Positions 55,346-64,000 of a stretch of DNA of 64,000 bases are shown here, piece by piece. The notes beneath the pieces are model-generated. The model was not told where the DNA came from, did not search any database, and saw only the letters and a list, made by a program, of their open reading frames with translations. Location: positions 68,962,418 to 69,026,417 of the forward strand of contig CM042152.1 in NCBI GenBank assembly GCA_023376005.1. Reading direction: 5' to 3'. Each line of letters begins with the position of its first letter. The first letter of the stretch is position 1. The DNA is from Doryteuthis pealeii (taxonomy: Eukaryota; Mollusca; Cephalopoda; Myopsida; Loliginidae). The translations under genes were made by a program, and so were the position numbers.

Positions 55346-56240
55346 GTCTTACTTATATGTTTTGTGTGATAGGAGGTAAGTGGCTGTACTGCTGCTTTTT
55401 TTCTGGGCTGCTGTTTTCAATGTGGCGGACGAGGCGATTAGCATTGTTAAGATTGGTTAAAATACTCAGAAGAATCCTGGAGAACTGAAGAGACTTGCCG
55501 TCGCTCAGCCTTCGGTGAACCACGAGCTAAGTCGCATGTGAAAAAACCCCATCGAGTAAGATAATAATAAAATAATAATAATAATAATATAATAATAACC
55601 TACTTCATAAATGGCAATTTTTTTCTGTCTGTATAACCAGATGGTGTCTACAACAGTGATCCGATCATGATTAAACTTTATAGATATGTTAAACTAACAT
55701 TTAGGAACAGGACTGGCTAATTGGATTTCAATCATTGATTTCAAAAATCAATAATGGAACGCCTGAAAGAGAAGACGTTTCATTGAGAAAGGGGTAAGAG
55801 TAGTAGTAGTAGTAACGCCTCTTCTCTTCTCTCTCTGTTTCCAAGTTGGCTATTTTCATACATAAAGTTTGTTGAGTATGTTTGATACTCTTCGAGATCA
55901 AACCTCCCCGGCTTATTCCTTCGCAATCAAGAAAGCTGGATGGAAAAATGAATTATAACTTAAACAGCAATTGCTAGTTTCAAAGAAAAAGTTGATCTGC
56001 CATAAACACACCTAGCAAAGGTGGGTATTGAAAATCCAGTATGGGCACCCAGGATTGCAAGCATTTTCAGGCGCACTCTGAGAACTGCGAATAACCCCCA
56101 CCTTTACCGGGTATTACCGGGTATTGCAGCTAGTAATAATGCGAAGACAACAAAAATGTGATTCACTATCTATATTAGATCACTGGCGTATGTAGAATCT
56201 GCAACACTTTTTGGATGAGCTGATAACAGAAGAATGTTCG
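55346..56240. other. Unrecognised sequence with (AAT)n
   Basis: Includes an AATAATAAT run (about 55,562-55,598) and moderate-complexity sequence without a recognisable open frame, SINE or TIR. Confidence 0.4.
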
Positions 56241-56242
56241 GA

Positions 56243-56472
56243 ACATATGACCTTTAGGCACCCCTTTTGCGATCTCATTTCATAAGGAATTTTTTTTTCA
56301 TTTACACCGCCAAAATCCGTTTGTTTGTTAACAGATGATTTTTAGACTTTTTTCTAATAATAAAACTAACCCCTAACCCTAACCCCTAACAAACAACCGG
56401 ATTTTGGCGGTGTAAATGAAAAAAATGTCCTTATGAAACGAGATCGCAAAAGGGTGCCTAAAGGTCATATGG
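56243..56472. mobile_element. Fold-back element with telomere-like loop
   Basis: Arms of about 75 bases (ATGACCTTTAGGCACCCCTT... and ...GGGTGCCTAAAGGTCAT) are ~90% complementary by eye. The loop contains CCCCTAACCCTAACCCCTAA (about 56,370-56,390). Not related in sequence to the fold-back at 15,308-15,520 apart from those telomere-like units. Confidence 0.75.
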
Positions 56473-56504
56473 TCCGAATGTTCCACAGATTCTTCGAACC
56501 AACA

Positions 56505-56590
56505 CTCGTCAGGTTTTGAATGCAGAGTTATCCCGTCTCCTATAGTGGTTGCCGTACTAAGACTAGAGAGCCCTGTCTCCCCCACTATTT

Positions 56591-56595
<5 letters not shown>
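56505..56595 (-). mobile_element. SINE S2 3' fragment
   Basis: Inverse of the S2 tail region (TTTGAATGCAGAGTTATCCC, CTCCTATAGTGGTTGCCGTA and TCTCCCCCACTATTTAC), then an AT run. Confidence 0.45.
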
Positions 56596-56637
<42 letters not shown>

Positions 56638-56654
56638 TTGTTGAAAAATATAGC

Positions 56655-56697
56655 TCTACCATGGTTTCGATCCACCACGACGTCGTCAGGACCATGG
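56655..56697 (-). ncRNA. Hammerhead-like motif, weaker candidate
   Basis: Minus strand: CTGACGA (fits CUGANGA, 56,683-56,689), GAAA (56,665-56,668), palindromic ACCATGGT as stem III then A. The stem II base is a C-C mismatch with only about three pairs above it, and stem I has two pairs. Both invariant boxes and the palindromic stem III suggest descent from a hammerhead; folding is doubtful. Confidence 0.35.
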
Positions 56698-56883
56698 AAT
56701 TCATTGGACTAAGTCATATTGCTACTATTTATACTTATTTGTCAATGGGTAGGTGGGAAGGTGTGAACTTATGCTAAGTCCGTGAATTTTCTTAATTTTT
56801 CCACGATTATTATAGCTCTATTTTCATGAAGTATTAAACGCTTTTAGATAAATTACTGGTGGCGGTACAACGGAAACATTAAA

Positions 56884-56955
56884 TGAAGATGAGGACAATA
56901 GTCCGAATAACGCAGATAATACTAATCATCAAGCCTCATCTCAAACACTCAGAGA
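56884..56955. repeat. Short dispersed repeat (GATGAGGACAATAGTCCGAA)
   Basis: The same words (GAGGACAATAGTCC, ATACTAATTATCAAGCCTCA) occur at 20,550-20,600, 21,120-21,190, 28,920-28,990 and 45,540-45,620, usually near ACAACGTTTCGGTCGATGTG. Probably fragments of one retroelement 3' end. Confidence 0.5.
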
Positions 56956-56991
56956 ATCAGTGAATGTATAGATTATTACATATATGCATTA

Positions 56992-57638
56992 TCTTATTAT
57001 AATGGAGATTGTCTGTTTTTCTGTCTGTAACCGAAACTATATTTCTACTCAAGTCACAATTCTCTTAGTTATTGACATCACATTCTCCATGATTTTATTT
57101 TTATCGAAACCTCATTTATTAATAAAATTGTCTTACATTATTAATACTGTAAACTATGTCTACATACTAACAACATGCAATTGTATTTATATATACAACA
57201 AAATAGCGGTTTACATGTGAACGGAAAACGGTTTACATATGAATGGAAAGGCTAATTTACATATTAATATTAAAAAATCGAATTTACTAAATATGTGCTT
57301 AGTATTATTGATTTCTAACTGTTTGGTTTTATTTTAATGAATATAAGCAAAAATCTCTTCAATGAATCTTAAATGAAATCCATTAACAAGATAAAATAAC
57401 TGTCATTTTATTCTTTACTTCCTCTTATAACTAAATACTTAAATTAGAAAAAATAACAAGAAAGACGAGAGTGATGGAAGAGTAAGTTTCAGTTGTTCCA
57501 TTTTTTATTATACTCCCTCTGGTTTCAATCTTTTTATCTGTATTCTTATTTAGTTTCATTAGCCTTTCTAATTTAATACAATATTTTATTACATTAAAAC
57601 TTAAATACTTGCACCCGGAGGGTGCATGTATTTGCTAG
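56992..57638 (+). mobile_element. Non-autonomous Helitron H1, independent copy
   Basis: Start TCTTATTATAATGGAGATTG after A; 3' hairpin GCACCCGGAGGGTGC; CTAG before T. It lies outside the duplicated block and differs by many substitutions, so it marks a separate insertion and confirms the element boundaries. Confidence 0.9.
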
Positions 57639-57723
57639 TATTATGAATAAATTTATGAAAAACTAAATTTATCAGAAATTAATTAATTTCGTCTGCCATC
57701 GGCTTTTCAAGTCTGATTTCATA

Positions 57724-57724
<1 letters not shown>

Positions 57725-57760
<36 letters not shown>

Positions 57761-57830
57761 TGTGTATGTGTGTGTGTGTGTGTGTGTGTGCGTGTGCGTG
57801 TGCGTGCGCCCTCGCGCACGTGTGTGTGCG
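57725..57830. repeat. (GT)n microsatellite
   Basis: About 100 bases of GT with interspersed A and GC steps. Confidence 0.95.
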
Positions 57831-57844
57831 TAATCCCAAAGTTT

Positions 57845-58270
57845 GAATAGATTGACCAATTTGTTCATCATTCAAGTTTTCCGTGTCTCGCCGAAGAGTT
57901 TGAACATCTCACAGAATCACTCCACCAGGAAATAAACCCATTTTATACTTGTCTCTCTGTTTATTTTTGTTTTGAATAGATTCACGAACCTGTTTATCTG
58001 TCAAGTTTCCCGTGTCTCGTCGAAGAGTTTGAACATCACACAAAATCACTCCACTAGGAAATAACCCCGTTTTATATTAGTCTTTCTGTTTGTTTTTGCT
58101 TTTAATCTTCGATAAAGCCATTTCACAACTTTTGGGGAGCACGAAGCTTTAAAGAGGGGTGTACTCGATTATTTAACAATTTATATTGCTATATAGATTG
58201 ACGATCCTGTTTATCTGTCAAGTTTCCCGTGTCTCACCGAAAAGTTTGAACATCTTTCGAAATCACTCCA
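57845..58270 (+). repeat. Tandem repeat, ~131-bp unit, about 2.6 copies
   Basis: Units contain GTTTATCTGTCAAGTTTCCC, GTGTCTCGCCGAAGAGTTTG, AATCACTCCACTAGGAAATA and TTTTATATTAGTCTTTCTGT. The first two are adjacent; the third (58,190-58,270) follows an ~85-base different stretch. Confidence 0.8.
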
Positions 58271-58620
58271 CTAGATAAGTTAACAATAGAAAAAAAATGG
58301 TCCTGAATTATCTTTGCCGTTACCCCCCCCTCCTACAATTATTGCTAATCTTCAACGGTGCTCATGATGGCAAGAATGATAAGTGATCTTCATCCCATCA
58401 GCCTCCTCTTCTTCCTCCCCCTCGTTCGTTCGTTCACCCCCTCTCTCACACTTATTCAGTTACCGACTGGCCTCTTCTCAGCAGCGCCTGCTTCTCTCTT
58501 ATTTATCGCCACACCCACCCTCCTTCTTTTTGCCTGTTGCACACCACCGTTCTTTTTTTTCTTTTCCTTTTTCTTCTTTTTTCTTTCTTTTTTTCTTTTC
58601 TTTTTTGTTTTTGTTTTTTG
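58271..58620. other. Pyrimidine-rich sequence upstream of a putative gene start
   Basis: C/T-rich on the + strand, ending in a T/C tract (58,550-58,620). Frames across it are compositional. It may form part of a promoter region for the exon that follows. Confidence 0.4.
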
Positions 58621-58621
58621 T

Positions 58622-58700
58622 TTTTGACGTAGATGATTACGTAGAAAAACCTACTTCCCGCCCACAGACCAGTGTGCGTAGTTCGCCAGAACTTGTCAGA
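58622..58700 (+). promoter_or_regulatory. Putative core promoter region
   Basis: Contains TTGACGTAG and ATTACGTAG (similar to ATF/CREB half-sites) and CCCGCCCAC (GC-box-like) about 150-200 bases before an excellent start codon. There is no clear TATA box. Inference from position and motifs only. Confidence 0.3.
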
Positions 58701-58831
58701 AAAAAATAACGCACATTCGTTCCGTCTGCAAGTTCTTCGACTTCAGTGGCGTTCGGCGCTCACCTTAAACAGAAAAAAGGTTGTAAACTCGCAGAAACTT
58801 TTATATCTACACTGCTACCATGGCTTCCAAG
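58701..58831 (+). CDS. Putative first coding exon (Met-Ala-Ser-Lys) of an unidentified gene
   Basis: ATG at 58,820-58,822 sits in a near-ideal context (GCTACCATGG). It encodes Met-Ala-Ser-Lys, then the consensus 5' splice donor GGTAAGT at 58,831. The preceding ~120 bases are balanced in composition, unlike the surrounding simple repeats, as expected for a 5' UTR (boundary not defined). The next exon was not found; the remaining ~5.2 kb would be intron. Very short first exons of this type occur in several small cytosolic protein genes, but four residues cannot identify the product. Confidence 0.45.
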
Positions 58832-58848
58832 GTAAGTTCAAACTTTCA

Positions 58849-58852
<4 letters not shown>

Positions 58853-58906
<54 letters not shown>
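58853..58906. repeat. (AT)n microsatellite
   Basis: AT run about 20 bases inside the putative intron. Confidence 0.95.
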
Positions 58907-58908
<2 letters not shown>

Positions 58909-59960
58909 TAGATGTAGCCGGTCTATGACCGGTCTTAAATGATTTTAGAAACAGCGGGGAGCGAAAGAGAAAGGGGGAAGAGGGGAGTAAAATAAAATAA
59001 TTTCATCGATAAAAGAAGCTAAGAATTCGCGTATTATAATATTCATTTATTTCAGGAATTGTGTTTTTTTGTTTTATCTAAGGTGTCATTTTTTTTTTAA
59101 ATGTGACCCCAAACTCATGAGTGATTTGAAACATAGTTTTAATTTTCTAAACGTTAGTTTTTGTACTTACTCATGTAGACCTTTGAAGAGTTCCACAAAT
59201 CGAATGATTTTTAATTATTGAATTATATTATTTAATCAGCAAAAATCAAAATGTTGTACTTTTCTTTATTATTGACATATTAAAGTCTATGCGCGATTTT
59301 AATGATCAATAACATTTCCTTTCTGAGTTAAAAGTCGACACATACAAAACAGAATCGACTTTATGTTTTGTATGTCCATTTAGTATTTATTTATTTTCTT
59401 TTGTTTATCAATTCTTTAAACTTTGATTTTTTTTCTTTGAACTTGTCGTGAACCATTGTCGTTGCACCTATAAACACCTATATTGTCATGGTTACTGTTA
59501 CGATTGACGATGTGATTTTCAAGACTGCTATGTTGCTGTTGATACATTTGACACCACTGTTTTCACCTTTGTCGATTTTTTTCTTATGATAATGAAGAAG
59601 TCTTTTTGAAATCATTATTAATTATAACAATATTAATACTTTGTACAAAGGTCTTTCTGACTGCTACCGCTACTGCTGAAAATGATACTAATGACTTTTA
59701 CCTTTCCGTTTCCTTTGGGATTTTTGACGGAATGTCAATGGTGTTTTTTATAAAAACATTCTCTCAATATCATACGCACCTATTAATCTGTGCAATAATT
59801 GTGTTTGATGCTATGAATGCAGATAGATACAAAGTATCCAAGGTCAACAAACTGCTAACTTGATCTTGGTATCTTTGAATTTATTCAACTACCTGACACT
59901 TTTACCTTGGCTTCAGTCCGGGTGTTTTTTTTTATAACTAATTCTTTTATGTTTTTTGGT
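58907..59960. other. Unrecognised AT-rich sequence (putative intron)
   Basis: An 85-codon frame at 59,606-59,863 starts with TTG rather than ATG. It has a hydrophobic, signal-like start (LLIITILILC) but no domain, and is not supported as a gene. No known repeat seen. Confidence 0.4.
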
Positions 59961-59964
59961 TGTC

Positions 59965-59977
59965 AGTTTCTTTCTTT

Positions 59978-60009
<32 letters not shown>

Positions 60010-60960
60010 TAAAGCACACGTTCTTCTTTTTTTCTTTCTTTCTTTTTATGAAAATTTTTCTTTCTTTCTTTCTTTCTTCCTTTATGAAATTTTTAATTTT
60101 TTTCAAAAAACTTTTTCTTTCTTTCTTTTTTCATTCTCTTTTTCTTTCTTTCTTTCTTTCTTTTCTTTCAAAACACTCGTTTTTCTTCTTTCTTTTTTCT
60201 TTCTTTCTTTTATGAATTTTTTTTTCTCTTTTTTTTCTTTCTTTCTTTCTTTCGTTTTCACGTTGTCTTTTATTTTATTTATTTTATTTTTTGTTATTAT
60301 TTAAACTTTTTTTCTTCTTTCTTTCTTTTTCTTTCTTTTCTTTTTCTTCTTTCTTTCTTTCTTTTATGACATTTTTTCTTTCAAAACATTAGGTTTTTTT
60401 TCTTCCTGTCTTTATTTCCTTCCTTCCTTGCTTTCTTTCTTTTTCTTCTTTTCTTTTCTTTCTTTTTTCTTTCTTTTTTTCTTTCTTTCTTTTTTTAAAC
60501 ATTCGTTATTTCTTACTTTCATGACATTTTTTTTTTTTTTTTTCTTTTTTTCTTTCTTCTTTCTTTTTTCTTTCTTTCTTTCTTTCTTTCTTTTTTCTTT
60601 CTTTTTTTCTTTCATACTTTCATTTGCCTGATTGCTCTTTTTCCACCTTTTTTGCATTGTTTGTTTGTTTGTTTCTTTCTCATTATATTTGATAACTTCT
60701 TTCCTTTCTTTTCAAACTCTCCGCTCTTTTCTTCTTACTTCACTTTTTTAAGAGTTTTTCTTGAATTTTTCTCTCTTCTTTCTTTTTAATTTCCGTTTTT
60801 GCTTCTTTCTTTCTTTCTTTCATTCTTTCTTTCTTTCTGCCATTTTTCGCATTGCTTGTTTGTTTCTCATTATCTGTTTGATTGCTTCATTCTTTTTTTC
60901 ACGATTCACCGAATTTTTTTGTTTTCGTTCTTTAATTTTTTTCTTTCGTTCTTCTTTCCC
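59965..60960 (+). repeat. ~1-kb polypyrimidine (TTTC)n tract
   Basis: TTTC/CTTT runs separated by short words such as TTTATGAAATTTTT, TTCAAAACA and TCATGACATTTT, which themselves recur, giving a loose higher-order pattern. The Phe/Ser-rich frames are repeat translations. It mirrors the purine tracts at 1.0-2.2 and 6.2-7.3 kb on the opposite strand. Confidence 0.9.
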
Positions 60961-61107
60961 AACAACACTATTGTTGTTATTCCTTTTCATCATTCTATGA
61001 TTCTTCCTGGTTTTTTTCTTTTTGATTTTGGGTCGCGCTAACGACATAGCTGCAGGAAAATTCCAAGAACATTACAACCAAGCAGAATCCTTTAAACTAT
61101 TTACGAG

Positions 61108-61146
61108 TAATATATATATATAGTATATATAATATAATATATATAA

Positions 61147-61182
<36 letters not shown>
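61108..61182. repeat. (AT)n microsatellite
   Basis: AT run with several interruptions. Confidence 0.9.
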
Positions 61183-61184
<2 letters not shown>

Positions 61185-61217
61185 CAAAGAAAGAAAAAAC
61201 TTAACAAAACCACATTA

Positions 61218-61283
61218 GGGGCTATTATAAAATTTATTTCGACCAGAACTCAATATGAACCCTAGTCTCATCAAGATAGCCTA
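61218..61283 (-). ncRNA. Hammerhead-like motif with one-base insertion in the core
   Basis: Minus strand: stem I GGCTAT/ATAGCC (6 bp), CTTGATGA (CUGAUGA with an extra T; 61,268-61,275), long stem II closed by GAC/GTC, GAAA (61,237-61,240), an A/T stem III (ATAAA...TTTAT) and A as the cleavage base. The 3,470-3,576 fold-back is a relative. The core insertion probably abolishes activity, but the stem layout is hammerhead-like. Confidence 0.4.
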
Positions 61284-61343
61284 TTACATAAAGACTGAAA
61301 AAATAGAGAAAAAATTTTTTTTGATAAAAAGTTGGATACTTTT

Positions 61344-61344
61344 A

Positions 61345-61386
<42 letters not shown>

Positions 61387-61396
61387 ATATATATAT

Positions 61397-61447
<51 letters not shown>

Positions 61448-61492
61448 CAGGAAAAATGAAAATGAATCCGACGGTATCTAAGTATATATAAA

Positions 61493-61567
<75 letters not shown>
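61344..61567. repeat. (CT)n, (AT)n and (GA)n microsatellites
   Basis: CT run (61,350-61,382), AT runs (61,387-61,445) and a ~70-base GA run (61,498-61,567). Confidence 0.95.
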
Positions 61568-61571
<4 letters not shown>

Positions 61572-61587
61572 GGGAGAATTTGAAAAA

Positions 61588-61787
61588 ATGTATTTGTATG
61601 TTAAATTTTCATAAGCAGCAACCCCAAATTAGGTCAAACCTTGCCGTTCTTACGAAATTATTTTAATGTTTTGTCCGGTCGTATGTATTTAAAAAACAAT
61701 TGATTCGCTTTTTAAACCCACTTTTCCCTAATCACAATTATCTAGCCAGAGCTCAATGGGTGACCCAACGGGTCACGTTTTGTCTAA
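61588..61787 (+). mobile_element. Helitron-like element, family H2, 3' portion
   Basis: Matches 272-514 and ends with hairpin GTGACCCAACGGGTCAC, a 7-base spacer and CTAA before T. The perfect 6-7 bp hairpin and CTRR end support Helitron identity. Confidence 0.65.
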
Positions 61788-61924
61788 TATATATACATTA
61801 TATTTATTATATATATAAGTGTATGCAACAAATTGTCAATTCCGGGTACAAACCATTATTTTTGGATTAGGAGGAAAAAGGAGGTTGTGGAGAGGGAGAG
61901 GGGTCTAACGTGAAGAGAGTCTAT

Positions 61925-62140
61925 TTGGTTTAAATTCAGAGTTTCCCTTCTTCTAGACCGGTTGCTATAGCAAAGTTAAAGAGCACAGTCTGTCCTATAG
62001 CTGGAAGGAGAATAGATGGATTCGTACCTTTTTCAAAGGTATTAGCGCTATGTGATTTACAAACAGCCGCGTCCAGGATTTGAACTCGTCTCGCCGTATC
62101 CATTTCCTACGACAGTATCCATTACACCACGCACCTCCAA
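61925..62140 (-). mobile_element. SINE S2
   Basis: On the minus strand: GTGTAATGGATACTG (A-box region), GAGTTCAAATCCTGG (B-box-like), TCCTTCCAGCTATAGG and a tail at AGAAGGGAAACTCTG. The 3' end is truncated. Confidence 0.75.
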
Positions 62141-62399
62141 CAATTTGTTTGCACACTTTCTCTTTCTAATTTGTTTATTTTGCGGCAGGTTTCTCTTTCT
62201 CTTTGATGACTTTTGGTTTCTTGTTTTATACATGACCGTCGGCTTCGCATCTGAAGATATTTCAAAAAATGAATGTTTATTGCAGCAACACATTGGAAAC
62301 AGTTTTCAGTATTAATCTTATCAAAGTTTTTTTTGCCACTCAAACGAAACCAATAAAAGAAAGATAGCGTAAGAAAAAAAAAAAAGACTTTGATTCATG

Positions 62400-62444
<45 letters not shown>

Positions 62445-62628
62445 ATATTATATATTCCGTAGGTGGTTACCAGGTTAGTTGGTATTAGGGTGATTCTAAG
62501 TCGGAAAAAAGCGGTATTGCTCTTTACCGTTTGCAATAAAGTAAGCGGTCTGATGAAACATAGGTATACACAGATACCTGTGAGTAGAAATAAATCTATA
62601 ACTAGTCGATTTTGAAGCCATTTTTTTA

Positions 62629-62674
<46 letters not shown>

Positions 62675-62808
62675 GGTGGATGATATCAAGTATTTCTTTG
62701 ATAGGATTCAACCAAAATAGAGAACTTAAACGTACATATACAAATTTGCGTATACATTTTTACATATACCGAGTATTATAATAAATGAATATATGGATAC
62801 CTAGGTTC

Positions 62809-62843
<35 letters not shown>

Positions 62844-63140
62844 TGTGTGTGTGTTGTGTGTGTGAGTGAGAGAGAGAGAGAGAGAGAGAATGAGTGATAT
62901 CAAGGATTCCACCAAAGTGGGAGAACTTAAACGTACATATAAAAAGGTTTTACGTACATATATATAAATATTTGTACATACGCATATATGCATATATACA
63001 GAATATATATGCATACATAAATGAAAATCTTATTTATCAGATATAAATTTATTTCCGACATTCGGTAGCATCTTCAAATCCATGGATGTTGTGCAGAGGA
63101 CCCACCTAGAGCAATGGACGACAGAAACGGGTGGTGGGGA
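62141..63140. other. Low-complexity and unrecognised sequence
   Basis: AT runs (62,400-62,455; 62,630-62,675), a GT run (62,813-62,862), a GA run (62,866-62,890) and short unique pieces. A word near 62,694-62,708 (GTATTTCTTTGATAGGATTC) recurs in altered form at 62,895-62,910. No gene supported. Confidence 0.5.
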
Positions 63141-63145
63141 AGAGT

Positions 63146-63200
63146 CACGGGGATCCGTGCTGTCAGCACGATGATGATGATGTTGATGATGAGAGTTAGT
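63146..63200 (-). repeat. Repeat R4 fragment with (GAT)n tail
   Basis: GGATCCGTGCTGTCAGCACG then GATGATGATGATG: the inverse of the R4 junction with (ATC)n. Confidence 0.5.
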
Positions 63201-63324
63201 CAAATGTTTTTGCAATATTTTGGTAACGTATGGCACAATTCATCAGTTCCGGGTGCTTTTGCGGAGTTCGTGAAGGCACTAACAACATGGGCTCTTCGGG
63301 GACTGTGTTTGTTAATATAAATTA

Positions 63325-63560
63325 ACAGCGTTGATCCCAGGGGGCTATTCCCCCAGGCAACACCAGCCCCTCAATTTAAAGGGACAGGGCTGGGTTTATT
63401 GCCCAGTGCCTGAGGCGCCCCCTTGAGGTGGAGTGCCGACGGGATGAACGCATTTTTTGCACCCGCCACCCATAAGTCACGGCTTGTGGGTGGTCCCACA
63501 TTAAGGGAGGCCTTGTGTCTAACCCGCACATGTGGGGTACGTGGTAAATACCACACTGTA
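63325..63560 (+). repeat. Dispersed repeat family R5
   Basis: GTTGATCCCAGGGGGCTATT to CATGTGGGGTACGTGGTAAA. An independent copy of the repeat nested in S2 at 12,480-12,770, which fixes the R5 core at about 235 bp. Confidence 0.65.
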
Positions 63561-64000
63561 GTGGTGAGATGCAGAGCTCGCCTCACACCCTCCCATTGTT
63601 ACTCGTCAGGTTCGCCACTATGGCTAGGAGCATAGCCTCGGAATCCACGCTTTTCAGCCTACCAGACATTGCCAGATCACCGAGATCTTTGCAATCCGAG
63701 CGAAAATTTCTTCAACCATCTGGTTGTTGTATTGTTCTATTGTATTGTGATCCGAATTAGACTACGTTGCACGTTCCTCTGTGTGGCCTTCAAATTACAT
63801 ACGGAATTAAACATTGCACAACGTGTCAGCACATCAACTACCACGATACTACCAACCACAGCGGGTATTATTCAATGGCTTCTACTGCTCAGCTCACCTG
63901 ATATACGCACCGTAAACAAGCGTGTATCAAAATATTGCAAATCTTTTCATTCGCCCAAGTATCTTATTAGATTATGTGTCTGTCTGTAACAGAAACTACG
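63561..64000. other. Unrecognised sequence; possible Helitron H1 5' piece at the end
   Basis: Balanced composition. Frames of 63-106 codons overlap in different phases with no recognised domain. The last ~25 bases (TGTCTGTCTGTAACAGAAAC) resemble the H1 Helitron 5' region (CTGTCTGTAACCGAAACTA), so a copy may be starting at the window edge. Confidence 0.35.

Noticed and set aside
59606..59863. 85-residue frame with signal-peptide-like start
   Set aside because: The start codon is TTG, no domain follows the hydrophobic start, and there is no splice or transcript context. Too weak for a gene call.
59907..60657. Phe/Ser-rich frames (plus) and a Lys/Glu-rich frame (minus)
   Set aside because: Translations of the (TTTC)n tract.

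Overview
This is an animal (metazoan) nuclear window, almost entirely repetitive DNA and very poor in genes. Evidence: long (AT)n, (GA)n, (GAAA)n and (CA)n microsatellites, many tRNA-derived SINEs with A/B-box heads, non-autonomous Helitrons, mariner/Tc1 remnants, spliceosomal-style exon borders, and two scaffold gaps of exactly 100 N. The repeat style suggests a lophotrochozoan, perhaps a mollusc such as a cephalopod; this is an impression, not a demonstration. Most of the longer open frames are microsatellite translations and are not listed.

Layout. 1-8,000: microsatellites, one Helitron 3' end, and a cluster of hammerhead-ribozyme-like motifs (3.5-5.1 kb). 8,025-24,705 (block A): nested SINEs, fold-back elements, tandem repeats, transposase remnants and a broken Hsp70-like exon. 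24,813-31,957 (block A'): inverted copy of 17,570-24,705. 31,972-32,071: gap. 32,098-49,258 (block A''): a second direct copy of all of block A. Hence the same ~7 kb is present three times (two direct, one inverted) and a further ~9.5 kb twice. The inversion joint lies inside a terminal-inverted-repeat MITE and has 9 bp of microhomology. The copies differ mostly by small indels, so an assembly or haplotype artefact must be considered beside a real duplication. 49,260-64,000: single-copy flank with SINEs, a mariner C-terminal remnant, a Penelope-like GIY-YIG remnant, another tRNA-hammerhead element, fold-back elements, a Helitron, one plausible gene start (58.6-58.83 kb) and long pyrimidine tracts.

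Coding content. Two things look like host-gene sequence: a terminal exon for the substrate-binding and lid part of an Hsp70-like protein (open in A'' at 47,284-47,841, frameshifted in A and A'), and a first coding exon beginning Met-Ala-Ser-Lys and ending at a GTAAGT donor (58,820-58,831). No ATPase-domain exons for the Hsp70 were seen.

Most interesting: several independent hammerhead-like motifs, including a short repeat with a tRNA-like head joined to a type I hammerhead (three copies). This resembles the known arrangement of schistosome SM-alpha elements. Two unrelated fold-back elements also carry telomere-like CCCTAA repeats in their loops. All structures were folded by eye; boundaries are generally good to a few bases for motifs and 10-30 bases for old repeats.
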